This document shows, in pieces, positions 34,272-42,962 of a DNA stretch of 64,000 nucleotides. Under the pieces are notes generated by a model that saw only the letters and a list, made by a program, of their open reading frames with translations, had not been told where the DNA came from and did no database searches. The stretch covers positions 1,488,001-1,552,000 of the forward strand of contig NZ_CP083666.1 in NCBI RefSeq assembly GCF_020097835.1. The letters are read 5' to 3'. This DNA comes from Haloprofundus halobius. Lineage in GTDB: Archaea > Halobacteriota > Halobacteria > Halobacteriales > Haloferacaceae. The position numbers and the translations under genes are program-made. Positions within the stretch are counted from its first letter, which is position 1; the number at the start of each line of letters is the position of its first letter.

Positions 34272-34796
34272 ATGGTTGACGTTAGTGGACATCTCGGACT
34301 TGCATTGCTAGCGCTCTCACCGGCCTGGTTCCTCGTCGACCGTGACTCCGCAGCGCTGTTCGTCGCACTCGGACTCCCGTTCGGGATGCTTCCCGACGTC
34401 GACTTGTATCTGAGCAACGCGATAGGAACAGTCCAGCACCACGGCGTCACGCACACGCTTTTGTTCGTCGGAATCGTGAGTCTCCTCCTCGGACCGATTC
34501 TGGGTCGAACAGTCGTCCCGTGGCTCGCAAACCGCGGCTCGTTGTCGAGACCCGCCGACGCGCTCGACAGGCCAGCGACGTTCGCCACGCTCGCGGTGTT
34601 CGTCGGCGGTACTGCCCACATCTTCGGCGACATCCTCTCTGCGCCGGACGTCTCGCAGCCGATCGAGCCGCTGTGGCCGCTCGTTCCGGGGAGTGTCGGA
34701 ATCGAGCTCGTCTACTACAACTCGAATCCGGTGAACTTCGGGCTGCTCACCGCCGGTATCCTGCTCAATGTCGGTCTCCGGTGGTGGCAGAAGTAG
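34272..34796 (+). CDS. YdjM-like membrane-bound metal-dependent hydrolase (DUF457 type)
   Basis: The 174-residue protein begins MVDVSGHLGLALLALSPAWF, with an early His in a hydrophobic setting. It keeps FGMLPDVDLYLSNAIGTVQH and HHGVTHTLLFVGIVSLLL, then AHIFGDILSAPDVSQPIEPL. This is the H-x(n)-PDxD-x(n)-HRG/THT pattern of the YdjM/DUF457 family of inner-membrane hydrolases. Four or five helices are visible. The metal ligands sit close to the membrane surface, but the substrate is unknown in any organism. An inverted repeat touches the start codon. It converges with a membrane protein of unknown function. Confidence 0.85.
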   Translation: MVDVSGHLGLALLALSPAWFLVDRDSAALFVALGLPFGMLPDVDLYLSNAIGTVQHHGVTHTLLFVGIVSLLLGPILGRTVVPWLANRGSLSRPADALDRPATFATLAVFVGGTAHIFGDILSAPDVSQPIEPLWPLVPGSVGIELVYYNSNPVNFGLLTAGILLNVGLRWWQK

Positions 34797-34832
34797 CGGC
34801 GGAGCCGAAACGGGGTAGTGAACCGTCGGTGC

Positions 34833-35825
34833 TCAGAGCCACGGCGCCCGCGAGTCGTCCTCGCCGGGGTAGCCGTACGCGGGACCGGACTCTTCTTCGG
34901 GGTCGTCGTCGCCGTGAACCGCCGACTGCGGGGCGTCGCCGCCGTCGGCGACCGGGTTGTCGACGACGCGGCCGTCCGAAGCCCGGTCGTCGGACACCCG
35001 ACCGGTGGACGGCTGGTCCTCGTAGTCGCTCGGTTCGTCCGTCTCCGTGGCGTCGGCATCGTCGGACGCGCCGGGGTCGTACGAGAACACCGCCGTCACG
35101 CAGAGCACGCCGAGCGCGACGGGGTAGTGGGTGTTCATGATGCCCAGCACCGACAGCGCCAGCATCGCCAGCGCGACCGAACTTCCGAAGCGGAACAGGT
35201 CGATGTCGACTTTCCCGCGCAGGTGGTCGCCGAAGACGGCGACGCCGAGCGCGAAACCGACGCCGACGCCCGCGGCGGCCGCGCCCGCCAGCACGGTCAC
35301 GGGGTCGAGGTCGACGACCAACTGCGCGCCCGCGGGGTCGAAACTCGCCACGAGCCCGAGGCCGATGATGACGCCGGGTCCGGGCAGATACTTGCCGATC
35401 TCGGCGCTCGCGGTCTTCGCCGCGATGGCGACGATGACGACGCCGGCGAAGCGCTCGAAGATGTCGATGTTGAGGAGGCTCTCGATGGTTCCGGCGAGCG
35501 CGGCTTCGACGGCCGCCAGCGGAATCAGCACCGCCCCCAAGAGGAGCACCGACTGTATCTGTTCGCGCCGCGTCCCGTCCATCTCCGCGAGGATGACCGC
35601 CATCGTCGCGGAGCCGCCGAAGATGAGCAGACCCGTCTCGACGATTCCCACCGGTGAGAACCCCGTCGCGCCGCTCGCCGTCGTCGTCGTCAGCGCGCCC
35701 GCTAACACGAGCGCGGGGAAGATACCGTCGACGAGCGGCAGCGCCATCACCGTCGCGAGCAGGCGCGTCGCGCCGCCGACCTGCTGCTCTAAACGCAGCG
35801 CAATCGGGTGCTGTGAGACACTCAT
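34833..35825 (-). CDS. Multi-pass membrane protein of unknown function (DUF5794-like)
   Basis: This 330-residue protein has about seven hydrophobic segments, e.g. LLATVMALPLVDGIFPALVL, VGIVETGLLIFGGSATMAVI and FAGVVIVAIAAKTASAEIGK, then GVIIGLGLVASFDP. The last 75 residues are highly acidic and polar (SDDADATETDEPSDYEDQ, DDPEEESGPAYGYPGED) and should be a cytoplasmic tail. The gene resembles a haloarchaea-restricted family I recall as DUF5794. No transport motif is visible. It is a single gene; a long stretch without genes lies on its upstream side. Confidence 0.78.
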   Translation of the reverse strand: MSVSQHPIALRLEQQVGGATRLLATVMALPLVDGIFPALVLAGALTTTTASGATGFSPVGIVETGLLIFGGSATMAVILAEMDGTRREQIQSVLLLGAVLIPLAAVEAALAGTIESLLNIDIFERFAGVVIVAIAAKTASAEIGKYLPGPGVIIGLGLVASFDPAGAQLVVDLDPVTVLAGAAAAGVGVGFALGVAVFGDHLRGKVDIDLFRFGSSVALAMLALSVLGIMNTHYPVALGVLCVTAVFSYDPGASDDADATETDEPSDYEDQPSTGRVSDDRASDGRVVDNPVADGGDAPQSAVHGDDDPEEESGPAYGYPGEDDSRAPWL

Positions 35826-36323
35826 CTGAGACTAACGGCCGTCACCTTCGGCCGAGCGGCGATACGAGCGCAAGCCCGAGGATGCGGACCACCACGGTCG
35901 TCCGCCGCCTACAAACCCCGATTTGATTGTGAGCCACATCGCTGTAAAGAGGGTGCCGGAGTTGCAGTCTGGTCGACCGGCAGTGCGCAGTGCGGCTGAA
36001 CTCTCGGAGTTCATGGCTCAACTAATTCGGACAGAACTATTAAGTGTTGTGTGGGAAGCGAGGGCATACGTCAGCGTACTCGCGGCCTACTTTATAACAG
36101 TCGCCTACGATTTCACGAATAGTTACTCGCTGAGCTGTAGTATCCACACCACGACGCTTTGTATCGGGCGAATATTGCACCGGTTCCGCAGGGGCTCGTC
36201 CGTCGGTCGCATCGCGCCCGGTGTTGCACACAATCGTGGATATTCAGTACGCGCCGAGTGTGAAACATCCCCAAGAGGATGCTATCTCGCAACGTTTTTG
36301 TCGGGACGGCCAGGACCACTTAC
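35826..36323. other. 498-nt intergenic stretch between a membrane gene and guaB
   Basis: No conserved protein or RNA is recognised. The middle (about 36030-36180) is visibly richer in A and T than the neighbouring genes, with GGCCTACTTTATAACAG near 36081 as a possible TATA and a stretch ending in ATTGCACCGG. A short frame starting at 36013 could encode a 55-60 residue hydrophobic peptide, but nothing about it is convincing. The guaB promoter lies at its right end. Confidence 0.5.
36291..36298 (+). promoter_or_regulatory. TATA-like element for guaB
   Basis: GTTTTTGT lies about 29 nt before the ATG at 36324, the distance expected for a leaderless message. It supports [10 protein letters not shown] as the start over an in-frame ATG at 36279, which lies upstream of the element. 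Confidence 0.55.
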
Positions 36324-37817
36324 ATGGCGAACGACGTTCCCGACGACACGTTCTCGGAGAAACTACGAGTACCGGACGCGCTGACGTTCGACGACGTCCT
36401 TCTGCGCCCGATGGAGAGCCGCGTCGAACCCGACGACGCGGACGTAGCGACGCGCGTTTCGAGAAACGTCGAACTCAACATTCCCGTGCTCTCGGCGGCG
36501 ATGGACACCGTCACCGAGAGCGGCATGGCCATCGGGATGGCCCGCGAAGGCGGCCTCGGCGTGCTGCACCGCAACATGCCCGTCGAGGCGATGGTCGCCG
36601 AAGTCGAGAGAATCAAGCGCGCGGACGAACTCGTCATCCGCCGCGAGAACGTCGTCACGGCGAACCCGAGTCAGACTGTCCACGACGTCGACGAGATGAT
36701 GGAGTCCGAAGGCGTCAGCGGCGCACCCGTCGTCGACGACGACGACGTGGTTCTTGGCATCATCTCCGGGACCGACATCCGCCCCTATCTCGAAGTCGGC
36801 GAGCGCGACGAAGTGCGCGAGGCGATGACCGACGAGGTCATCACCGCCGGCGAGGACGTCACCGCGCGCGACGCGCTCGAACTGATGTACGACTACAAGA
36901 TCGAGCGCGTCCCCATCGTCGACGAGAACGACCGCCTGGTGGGACTGGTGACGATGCAGGGCATCCTCCAGCGCCGCGAACACGAGCACGCCGCCCGCGA
37001 CGACGAGGGACGACTCGTCTCCGGCGTCGCCGTCGGCCCCTTCGAGACCGACCGCGCCGTCGCCGCCGACGAGGCGGGCGCGGACGTGCTGTTCATCGAC
37101 TGCGCGCATGCGCACAACCTCAACGTCATCGACAGCGCCCGCGAGATCAAAGCCGAGGTGGACGCCGACGTCGTCGTCGGCAACATCGGCACACGCGAGG
37201 CCGCCGAAGCCGTCGTCGACTTCGCCGACGGCGTGAAGGTCGGCATCGGACCCGGTTCCATCTGTACGACGCGCGTCGTCACCGGGTCGGGGATGCCCCA
37301 GATCACGGCCGTCGCCGAAGTCGCCGACGTCGCGAGCGAGGAGAACGTCCCGGTCATCGCCGACGGCGGGATTCGCTACTCCGGCGACGCCATCAAGGCC
37401 ATCGCCGCGGGTGCCGACGCGGTGATGCTCGGTTCCTACTTCGCGGGTACCGAGGAAGCGCCCGGGCGCGTCATCACGATGAACGGCAAGAAGTACAAGC
37501 AGTACCGCGGCATGGGCAGCGTCGGCGCGATGCGCTCGGGCGGCGGCGATCGCTACCTCAAGGACGCCGACGAGGACGAGGAGTTCGTCCCCGAGGGCGT
37601 CGAGGCTGCCACCCCGTACAAGGGGACGCTCGCCTCCGAACTCCACCAGCTCGTCGGCGGCATGAAGTCCGGGATGGGCTACGTCGGCGCGGAGACGCTC
37701 CCCAAATTCAAGGAGCGCGCCCGGTTCGTCCGCGTCTCCTCGGCGGGACAGACCGAAGGCCACCCCCACGACGTGATGATCACCGACGAAGCGCCGAACT
37801 ACAGTCCGCAGGAGTAG
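36324..37817 (+). CDS. guaB: IMP dehydrogenase
   Basis: IMP dehydrogenase makes XMP with NAD, the committed step of GMP synthesis. The 497-residue chain has the TIM-barrel start [19 protein letters not shown] near residue 17. A CBS pair is inserted at about residues 95-220 ([40 protein letters not shown]). The active-site loop [19 protein letters not shown] carries the catalytic Cys, preceded by [45 protein letters not shown] and the flap [10 protein letters not shown] complete it. The CBS domains allow control by purine nucleotides. purA, of the other purine branch, is at 61553. Confidence 0.97.
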   Translation: MANDVPDDTFSEKLRVPDALTFDDVLLRPMESRVEPDDADVATRVSRNVELNIPVLSAAMDTVTESGMAIGMAREGGLGVLHRNMPVEAMVAEVERIKRADELVIRRENVVTANPSQTVHDVDEMMESEGVSGAPVVDDDDVVLGIISGTDIRPYLEVGERDEVREAMTDEVITAGEDVTARDALELMYDYKIERVPIVDENDRLVGLVTMQGILQRREHEHAARDDEGRLVSGVAVGPFETDRAVAADEAGADVLFIDCAHAHNLNVIDSAREIKAEVDADVVVGNIGTREAAEAVVDFADGVKVGIGPGSICTTRVVTGSGMPQITAVAEVADVASEENVPVIADGGIRYSGDAIKAIAAGADAVMLGSYFAGTEEAPGRVITMNGKKYKQYRGMGSVGAMRSGGGDRYLKDADEDEEFVPEGVEAATPYKGTLASELHQLVGGMKSGMGYVGAETLPKFKERARFVRVSSAGQTEGHPHDVMITDEAPNYSPQE

Positions 37818-37896
37818 TCGACGCCGCCGAGAATCGAGGCTCGACCGTCCCGCGACGCGGTCTTCGTGACGGAGAACCGAACGGACCGAAGGAACA

Positions 37897-37906
37897 GTTA
37901 TTAATC
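37897..37906 (+). promoter_or_regulatory. TATA element for the TrmB-like regulator
   Basis: GTTATTAATC is about 29 nt before the ATG at 37930 and lies in the short gap after guaB, so this regulator is transcribed independently and probably leaderless. Confidence 0.65.
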
Positions 37907-37929
37907 GTTATGTTGTCGATTCGTCTCTG

Positions 37930-39012
37930 ATGGATACCGCGGAGCTACGCCGGGCACTTGAGGACGCGGAGCTGTCGCCGTACCAGGCCGACGCCTACAC
38001 GGCGCTGCTCCGGTTAGGGTCAGCCAGCGCCACCGGACTCGCCGACGCGTGTTCGGTGCCGACCGCTCGCATCTACGACGTCCTCCGCGACCTGGAGGCG
38101 AAAGGCTACATCGAAACGTACGAGCAGGACAACCTGCACGCGCGCGCGAACGAACCGCATTCGGTGCTCGCTTCCCTCCGCGGCAAGGCCGACCGGTTCA
38201 CCGCCGCCGCCGCCGAGATCGAGGAGCTGTGGGAACAACCCGCCGTTGACGACCACATGGTTAGCATCGTCAAGCGGTTCGAGACGGTGTTCGACCGCGC
38301 CTGCGCCATCGTCCGCGAAGCGGAGACGGAGGTGCAGGTGTCGGCGACGACCGAGCAGTTCCGCCAACTCCGACCAGCGCTCGCGACGGCGTATAGCAAC
38401 GGTGCAATCGTCAGCGTCTCGATACACACCGAGTCGGGCACGAACGCCAGCGAACTGCCGGACACGCTATCGTACGAGTCCGTCGCCACCGAGGTCCGAC
38501 ACCGGACGTTACCGGCCCCGTTCATCGTGCTCGCCGACCGGAGTCGGACGTGTTTCACGCCGCACGAGCGGTCGGTCAACCAGTACGGCGTCCTCGTCGA
38601 CGACTACACGCTCACCTACGTCTTCCACTGGTACTTTCAGACTTGTCTCTGGGAGGTCTGGGAACCGATGTACGACGCGCGGCCGACCGAACCGCCGCTC
38701 GTCTACGCCGATATCAGACGGTTCGTTCGAGAGATGGAACCGCTTCTCACCGACGACACGACCGTCCGCGTCAGCGTGGAGGGGTTCGACACCGGGAACG
38801 GGGAACCGGTGTCGTTCGTCGGGACGCTCACCGAGGTCTCGTACGCGGGCGAGTCCACGAGCGGCGAACCGCCGCTCTCGCAACTGGCCGGCGAGACCGC
38901 TATCACCGTCGCCGTCGGCGACGACGTCCGAACCGTCGGCGGGTGGGGCGCGGTCGTCGAGGACGTCGAGGCGAACCGACTGACCGTCGAGGCGCTCACG
39001 TCCGCCCCGTAA
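37930..39012 (+). CDS. TrmB-like transcriptional regulator
   Basis: The 360-residue protein has an N-terminal winged helix with LSPYQADAYTALLRLGSASA and CSVPTARIYDVLRDLEAKGY (residues 15-55), the pattern of the sugar-responsive TrmB family. A coiled segment follows (GKADRFTAAAAEIEELWEQP). After it a phospholipase-D-like sensor part reads AIVREAETEVQVSATTEQFR and FIVLADRSRTCFTPHERS. The C-terminal third (from TEPPLVYADIRRF) is beta-rich and fits the TrmB C-terminal sugar-binding domain. In haloarchaea TrmB-type proteins control glycolysis and sugar genes. The next gene is a HalX response regulator. No sugar operon is adjacent. Confidence 0.87.
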   Translation: MDTAELRRALEDAELSPYQADAYTALLRLGSASATGLADACSVPTARIYDVLRDLEAKGYIETYEQDNLHARANEPHSVLASLRGKADRFTAAAAEIEELWEQPAVDDHMVSIVKRFETVFDRACAIVREAETEVQVSATTEQFRQLRPALATAYSNGAIVSVSIHTESGTNASELPDTLSYESVATEVRHRTLPAPFIVLADRSRTCFTPHERSVNQYGVLVDDYTLTYVFHWYFQTCLWEVWEPMYDARPTEPPLVYADIRRFVREMEPLLTDDTTVRVSVEGFDTGNGEPVSFVGTLTEVSYAGESTSGEPPLSQLAGETAITVAVGDDVRTVGGWGAVVEDVEANRLTVEALTSAP

Positions 39013-39127
39013 AAGTCAAATTACTGACTTGTTCGCCGCTGCTATTTCGTCCACAAGAGGTATCTTGATATAGCGTCGTCCGACAAAGAGGTGATATGGG
39101 CGTTTGCCGGGCAACGGGGAGAGACAG

Positions 39128-39727
39128 ATGACCGACGAAGCGCCGCTGGTCCTCGTCGTCGAAGACGAGTCGGACCTCGCGAACCTCTACGCGGCGTGGT
39201 TGGACGACGAGTACCGCGTCCGAACCGCCTACGGCGGTCACGAGGCCCTCTCCGAACTGGACGAGGACGTCGACGTCGTGCTTCTCGACAGACGGATGCC
39301 GGGCCTCTCGGGCGACGAAGTGCTCAGCGCAGTCAGAGACCGCGGTATCGACTGCCGCGTCGCGATGGTGACCGCCGTCGAACCCGACTTCGACATCGTC
39401 GAGATGGGGTTCGACGACTACCTCGTCAAACCCATCACACGCGAGTCGCTGCAGCGCACCGTCTCGAACCTCCTGCTCCGCAGCGAGTACGACGACGGCG
39501 TCCGCGAACTGTTCGCGCTCGCCTCGAAGAAAGCCGTACTGGAGGCCGAAAAGGACGAGTCGACGCTCGCCGAGACCGCCGAGTACCGGCAACTCGACGA
39601 CCAACTCAGCGAAGTGCGGTCGCAACTCGACGAACGGTTGCAGGACGGCGACCACAACAGTTTCGTCGGGATGTATCGAGACATCGACCGCGACGACGAG
39701 TTCGGCTTCGACGAGTTCGACGAGTGA
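39128..39727 (+). CDS. Response regulator with HalX domain
   Basis: The 199-residue protein has a receiver domain (PLVLVVEDESDLANLYAAWL, residues 6-25, with the acidic pocket; phosphorylated Asp in VDVVLLDRRMPGLSGDEVLS; conserved Lys in YLVKPITRESL). The HalX domain follows: SNLLLRSEYDDGVRELFALA, SKKAVLEAEKDES, and the coiled end QLDDQLSEVRSQLDERL. HalX regulators are typical of haloarchaea and act with histidine kinases in phosphorelays, probably through protein contacts rather than DNA. No kinase gene lies next to it. The ATG at 39128 is used because MTDEAPLVLVV matches the family. Confidence 0.92.
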   Translation: MTDEAPLVLVVEDESDLANLYAAWLDDEYRVRTAYGGHEALSELDEDVDVVLLDRRMPGLSGDEVLSAVRDRGIDCRVAMVTAVEPDFDIVEMGFDDYLVKPITRESLQRTVSNLLLRSEYDDGVRELFALASKKAVLEAEKDESTLAETAEYRQLDDQLSEVRSQLDERLQDGDHNSFVGMYRDIDRDDEFGFDEFDE

Positions 39728-39880
39728 ACGGACGGCCGGCGACCGACTCATCCGACACCCGGATCTCCGCTCCCCGACCGACTCACCCGCGTTCGATTCT
39801 CTCCGCCGGACCACGCCGGCAGTCAGTTCATCTCTCCGCGGAGTCGCCGTCCGTTAACTACCGCGCCTCCTCTCGGCTGA

Positions 39881-40279
39881 CTACCGCCGTCCGTACCCCC
39901 ACTCTTCCATCACGTCGACGACGTCGTCGACGTTTCTGAGTCCGGCCGTGACGACCGCTTCGCGCACGTCGAGCGACATCACGTCGTCGCCGTCGAATCG
40001 GCCGTCGAGGTCGCGTTCGAGCGCGTCGAGTCGCTCCGTCGTCGTCGGCCTGACGTAGACCGGCAACGCGTCGCGGTCGGCTTTCACCGTCCGACGCGCG
40101 AAGATGAACGGCAGCGAGGCGGTTCCGTTCGTCTCCTCTCCCTCTTCGCCGGTCGACTCCGTCTCGGCCGGCGAGTCACGGTCAGGAGACGACACCTCGG
40201 TACCGTTCTCGGCCGCCTCGGGCGTCGGGACGTCGCCGTAGGTGTCGCCGGCCGCGCCGTAACGATCGTCTTTCGTCAT
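39881..40279 (-). CDS. ParA-associated acidic protein (possible ParB-like partner)
   Basis: The 132-residue protein is coupled to parA by an ATGA overlap of its start with the parA stop. The first 60 residues are acidic and probably disordered (AENGTEVSSPDRDSPAETES). The second half has LPVYVRPTTTERLDALERDL and VMSLDVREAVVTAGLRNVDD, which could fold into helices like a small DNA-binding or adaptor domain, ending VVDVMEEWGYGRR. Partner genes of archaeal ParA proteins are usually short, poorly conserved and placed just so. A DNA-binding or adaptor role is likely, but no known helix-turn-helix or ribbon can be proven. Confidence 0.75.
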   Translation of the reverse strand: MTKDDRYGAAGDTYGDVPTPEAAENGTEVSSPDRDSPAETESTGEEGEETNGTASLPFIFARRTVKADRDALPVYVRPTTTERLDALERDLDGRFDGDDVMSLDVREAVVTAGLRNVDDVVDVMEEWGYGRR

Positions 40280-41121
40280 TGCGCCACCTCCACGTCGACG
40301 GCCGCCTCGACGCTCCCGCGTTCGACGATGCGGGCGACGGTGTCGAACTGGTCGAGTAGGTCCTCCTCGTACGGTCGGAGGTCTCTCGTTTCGGGACTGT
40401 CGGCGAACTCGAAGACGTTCATGTGGTTGCGCCACGCCTCCTTCAGCACGTCGCGCTTCCGGATGCCGAACGGCGTCACCGGTTTGCCGTTCGACTCCAG
40501 TTCGTCGCGGACTTCCCTATAGATGTTCGAGTCGCCGACTTCGTTGGGGACGACGGCCAAGATGCCGAGCGCGAACGACTCGTCGAACGTCCGGAAGCCG
40601 CGTTCCATGCTGTCGAGGGTGTCCTCCAGTCCGTCGATGGAGACGCTCCCCTTCCGCGTCAACTCGATAGGGATGACGACGTCGCGCGCGGCGACCAGCG
40701 CGTTGTCGACGAGGACGTTCAGCGTCGCCGGCGGGTCGACGAGGAAGTAGTCGTACTCGCTCGCCAGCGGCGCGAGCGACGAGCGCAACTGGAACTCCCG
40801 CAGCGAGGTGTTGCGCGCGGCCATCTCGCTCTCGATGTTCGCCAACCCCTCGTGTGAGGGAACTAAATCGAAGTGGCCCGCGTCGACGACGAGTTCGCTC
40901 GCGTCGCGCTCCTGGTCGAGGAGTACGTCGCCGAGGTGGTCGTCGTCGGTCGTCTTCAGATCGCCGAAGCCGACGTGGTCGGTCAGACTGCCGAGTTGGG
41001 GGTCCAAGTCGACGACGAGAACGTCCGCGTCCCGTCGTCCGAGCGCGGCGGCCGTGTTCGTCGCCATCGTCGTCTTCCCGACGCCGCCGGATTCGCTCCA
41101 CATCGTCACTGCCCGTTTCAT
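40276..41121 (-). CDS. parA: ParA family ATPase
   Basis: ParA proteins are deviant-Walker ATPases that move DNA or protein cargo over the nucleoid. The 281-residue chain starts MKRAVTMWSESGGVGKTTMA, with a deviant Walker A (ESGGVGKTT, about residues 9-17). LVVDLDPQLGSLTDHVG carries the Asp of Walker A', and YFLVDPPATLNVLVDNALVA carries Walker B. It lacks an N-terminal HTH, as in type Ib ParA. The ATG at 41121 has a clear TATA 27 nt upstream. The following gene overlaps by 4 nt. Such pairs occur beside replication origins or on secondary replicons, but no orc1/cdc6 gene is in the window, so a chromosomal positioning role is possible. Confidence 0.9.
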   Translation of the reverse strand: MKRAVTMWSESGGVGKTTMATNTAAALGRRDADVLVVDLDPQLGSLTDHVGFGDLKTTDDDHLGDVLLDQERDASELVVDAGHFDLVPSHEGLANIESEMAARNTSLREFQLRSSLAPLASEYDYFLVDPPATLNVLVDNALVAARDVVIPIELTRKGSVSIDGLEDTLDSMERGFRTFDESFALGILAVVPNEVGDSNIYREVRDELESNGKPVTPFGIRKRDVLKEAWRNHMNVFEFADSPETRDLRPYEEDLLDQFDTVARIVERGSVEAAVDVEVAQ

Positions 41122-41142
41122 GCGCGGTGTTTCCGTGGACCT

Positions 41143-41153
41143 GCATATAAAGC
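41143..41153 (-). promoter_or_regulatory. TATA element for parA
   Basis: GCTTTATATGC on the reverse strand is centred about 27 nt before the parA ATG at 41121, a textbook leaderless spacing. Confidence 0.75.
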
Positions 41154-41196
41154 TCCGTCAGACGGTCGTACCCTCCGGTCTCCCCAGTAAGCCCTG

Positions 41197-41265
41197 TAGA
41201 TAGCCATCTACCGATATATACAGAGATATATCTATACAGCTCTCCGAAACGGTTAGCAGATAACC
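41197..41265. repeat. AT-rich cluster of palindromes upstream of parA
   Basis: Within 69 nt there are three inverted repeats: TAGATAGCCATCTA (41197-41210, 5-nt arms), AGATATATCT (41224-41233, perfect), and GGTTAGCAGATAACC (41251-41265, 5-nt arms). Runs of TATA between them make this the most AT-rich spot around. It lies between the end of thiC and the parA promoter, so it could be a partition (parS-like) site, an operator for parA, or partly a thiC terminator. Nothing similar is seen elsewhere in the window. Confidence 0.5.
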
Positions 41266-41335
41266 GGCAGACTGCTCCGCGATAGGGCGGGCGTGTAGAG
41301 ATCGAACGTCCGACTGTCACTCCCGCGCGCCGTGA

Positions 41336-42778
41336 CTACTCCGGCGTCGACTCCGACGCTTCGCGCTCGTCGGCGTCTCCAGCAACCGTCCGAGTCGGGA
41401 GGCGACTCGTGTCGTGGGTTCCGGTCGGCGGGAGGTTGGTCACGGCCGCCTCGGACGCGTCGAGGTCCGTCCGCTCGCCGAGAGCGCTCAGCCCGTCGCC
41501 GGCATCGCGGGCGTCCCGGTCGATACGCATCGAGCAGAACTTCGCGCCGCACATCGAGCAGAACTTCGCCTCTTTGTAGTTGTCGCCGGGGAGCGTCCGG
41601 TCGTGGAAGGCGCGTGCGCGCTCGGGGTCCAGTGCCAGGTCGAACTGGCGACGCCAGTCGAACTCGTAGCGGGCTTCCGAGAGCGCGTCGTCCCAGTCGC
41701 GAGCACCGGGCAACCCGTTCGCGACGTCTCCCGCGTGGGCGGCGATTCGGTACGCGGCGAGTCCCTCCCGGACGTCCGACTCCTCGGGCAGTCCGAGATG
41801 CTCCTTCGGGGTGACGTAACAGAGCATCGCCGCCCCGGCTTCCGCGGCGATGGCCGCGCCGATGGCGCTCGTGATGTGGTCGTACCCCGGGGCGATGTCG
41901 GTCACGAGCGGCCCGAGCAGGTAGAACGGAGCGCCGTCGCAGAGCTCCCGCTGCCGGTCGACGTTCGCCGCCACCTGATGCATCGGCACGTGGCCCGGCC
42001 CCTCGACCATCACCTGCGCGCCCCGCTCTCGGGCGACCCGCGTGAGTTCGCCGAGCGTGTCGAGTTCGGCGAACTGCGCCTCGTCGTTCGCGTCGGCGAT
42101 AGAGCCCGGTCGGAGCCCGTCGCCGAGGCTGAAGGTGACGTCGTGCTCGACGAAGATGTTGCAGATATCCTCGAAGTTCGCGTACAAGGGGTTCTGCATC
42201 CCGTTCTCCTCGATCCACTTGGCGAGAATCGACCCGCCGCGGGAGACGATACCCGTCTTGCGACCGTCGGTCAACGGCAGGTGCTCCATCAGCACGCCCG
42301 CGTGGATAGTCATGTAATCGACGCCCTGTTCGGCCTGTTTCTCGATGACGTCCAACAGCAACTCGCGGGTGATGTCCTCCGGCTCGCCGGCCCGCTTGAG
42401 CGCTTCGTATATCGGGACCGTCCCGACGGGCACCGGCGAATGGTCGACGTTCGCCCGCCGAATCGCGTCGAGGTCGCTGCCGGTGCTCAGGTCCATCACC
42501 GTGTCCGCACCGTACGAGACCGCGGTGTGAAGCTTCCGGAGCTCTCCGTCGAGGTCGCTCGTGGTGTCGCTGTTTCCGATGTTCGCGTTCACCTTCGTCG
42601 CGAACGCCTCGCCGATTATCATCGGGTCGAGCCCGTCGTGGTGTCCGTTGTTCGGAATCACCGCCCGTCCGCTGGCGACCGCCTCGCGGACGAACTCCGG
42701 GTCCCGGTTCTCGCGCTCGGCGACTCGCTTCACGGCGTCCGTCAGCTCTCCGCTTCGCGCACGCTGTAGTTGTGTCAT
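41336..42778 (-). CDS. thiC: Phosphomethylpyrimidine synthase (thiamine pyrimidine)
   Basis: ThiC is a radical SAM enzyme that rearranges aminoimidazole ribotide into the pyrimidine part of thiamine. The 480-residue protein is the short archaeal form without the bacterial N-terminal domain. [60 protein letters not shown] and [19 protein letters not shown] are the core signatures. The iron-sulfur ligands are in [12 protein letters not shown] (C-x2-C-x4-C) near residue 418. The last 50 residues are acidic and variable. A TATA (TTTATC on the reverse strand, 42804-42809) sits 28 nt before the ATG and a perfect palindrome lies between them. Confidence 0.96.
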   Translation of the reverse strand: MTQLQRARSGELTDAVKRVAERENRDPEFVREAVASGRAVIPNNGHHDGLDPMIIGEAFATKVNANIGNSDTTSDLDGELRKLHTAVSYGADTVMDLSTGSDLDAIRRANVDHSPVPVGTVPIYEALKRAGEPEDITRELLLDVIEKQAEQGVDYMTIHAGVLMEHLPLTDGRKTGIVSRGGSILAKWIEENGMQNPLYANFEDICNIFVEHDVTFSLGDGLRPGSIADANDEAQFAELDTLGELTRVARERGAQVMVEGPGHVPMHQVAANVDRQRELCDGAPFYLLGPLVTDIAPGYDHITSAIGAAIAAEAGAAMLCYVTPKEHLGLPEESDVREGLAAYRIAAHAGDVANGLPGARDWDDALSEARYEFDWRRQFDLALDPERARAFHDRTLPGDNYKEAKFCSMCGAKFCSMRIDRDARDAGDGLSALGERTDLDASEAAVTNLPPTGTHDTSRLPTRTVAGDADEREASESTPE

Positions 42779-42782
42779 CGAT

Positions 42783-42794
42783 TACCAAGTGGTA
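42783..42794. promoter_or_regulatory. Candidate operator TACCAAGTGGTA between thiC TATA and start
   Basis: TACCA-AG-TGGTA is a perfect 12-nt inverted repeat positioned over the expected transcription start, 5-16 nt before the thiC ATG at 42778. A protein bound here would block transcription, so it is a candidate site for a thiamine-responsive repressor such as archaeal ThiR. No TPP-riboswitch features are present. Confidence 0.55.
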
Positions 42795-42803
42795 TCATCC
42801 GGT

Positions 42804-42809
42804 GATAAA
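42804..42809 (-). promoter_or_regulatory. TATA core of thiC
   Basis: On the reverse strand GAATTTATCACC includes the core TTTATC about 28 nt before the start codon, supporting a leaderless thiC message. Confidence 0.65.
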
Positions 42810-42962
42810 TTCTGGGTATCGACCGGCCGGTCGAAGCGGAACGAACGTCGAGAAAACGCCAATCGTGGGAGTGCTCACCGACGACACATTCGAAAGATCC
42901 CCGAAACGAGGTGGTTCGTCGGCTTCTCGACTTTGTATCGTCGTATCTCGTTTATAGGGTGC

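Noticed and set aside
36363-37769. 468-codon frame opposite guaB
   Set aside because: Antisense of a highly conserved gene; no promoter or start motif.
42779-42830. TPP riboswitch before thiC
   Set aside because: Too little space between TATA and start, and none of the conserved TPP aptamer segments is present.
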